A DNA stretch of 64,000 nucleotides, taken from assembly GCA_902651635.1 (NCBI GenBank), contig CACRSC010000029.1, forward strand, positions 263,022 through 327,021, written 5' to 3'. Shown here piece by piece: positions 63,760 to 64,000 of the stretch; the stretch's first letter is position 1; each line of letters begins with the position of its first letter. The DNA is from Mastigamoeba balamuthi. Lineage: Eukaryota; Evosea; Mastigamoebida; Mastigamoebidae. The position numbers were made by a program, and so were the translations under genes. The notes below the pieces were generated by a model. That model saw nothing but the letters and a program-made list of their open reading frames with translations, ran no database searches and was not told the origin of the DNA.

Positions 63760-64000
63760 TGTGGCATCACACTAGGCAGCACTCCAACACCACACTGACA
63801 TTCCTGGTTGTTGCAGGAGGGTGTGAAACTCCCCGAAGTACTACCCAGGGGTGTTGTGGATCCAGAACAGCCATGTGGTGATGTGCAGGGCACTGTGGAG
63901 CTGCCCCTGATGCCAGTGTTCGAGGGTGACCAGCAGGTGTTCTCCAAGCTATGGCGAATGTGAGAGCAGGAGAACGGTCCTCTGCACAGTACAATCATCC
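63760..64000 (+). pseudogene. Second family Y GDQ-region fragment, running off the window
   Basis: Plus-strand ELPLMPVFEGDQQVFSKLWR and PLHSTII match the minus-strand segment near 62.0-62.1 kb. It is in the opposite direction, so a family Y inverted pair is present. The reading frame appears broken and the rest lies outside the window. Confidence 0.55.

Overview
This is GC-rich nuclear DNA of a eukaryote. It has short spliceosomal introns (about 50-130 nt), mostly GT-AG with a few probable GC-AG, a eukaryotic tRNA-Lys, and genes found only in eukaryotes: a NEDD8 E1 subunit, a Nup214-like nucleoporin, an Argonaute, a calpain and a cyclophilin. TGA, TAA and TAG all act as stops, so the code is standard. 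Four polygalacturonase genes, a cathepsin-L-like protease and several secreted or GPI-anchored proteins suggest a free-living heterotrophic protist that digests plant material. An amoebozoan is one possibility, but the sequence alone does not fix the taxon.

Layout. 1-13 kb is dense with small housekeeping-type genes on both strands: a glycosyltransferase end, NAE1, a GPI-anchored Cys-rich protein, an NBR1-type UBA protein, two coiled-coil proteins and an LPCAT-type acyltransferase. 13-25 kb holds a WW-LRR protein, the first polygalacturonase, a papain-family protease, a solenoid-like repeat protein with an acylation-type N-terminus, and a calpain. 24.7-30 kb holds an Argonaute with two N-terminal zinc fingers and a secretory cyclophilin. 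30-39 kb has a broken polygalacturonase, a PAF-acetylhydrolase-like protein lacking its nucleophile serine, a secreted alpha/beta-hydrolase-like gene and an intact polygalacturonase. 40.5-45.8 kb is the FG nucleoporin. 46.7-48.8 kb has tRNA-Lys, a small inverted-repeat (MITE-like) element with internal palindromes, and an inverted intact polygalacturonase.

From about 49.7 kb to the end the DNA is transposon territory with lower GC, very short introns and no housekeeping genes. A hAT element (49,862-52,655) with a perfect 8-bp target duplication sits inside a gene relic of a second, unfamiliar family ('family X'). A fuller family X copy occupies about 53.9-61.1 kb. It has three multi-exon genes (a coiled-coil protein, a Zn-cluster protein with a caspase-like His/Cys pair, and a long C2H2 protein with weak CACTA/KDZ-like resemblance) and three arrays of short palindromic GCTACGCAC-type repeats. 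The last 2.9 kb mixes inverted family X fragments with pieces of a third family ('family Y') that has a GDQ...WH transposase-like motif and its own 21-25-nt repeats.

The strongest candidates for something undescribed are family X with its caspase-like cargo, the zinc-finger Argonaute, and the EPPYSLG repeat protein.
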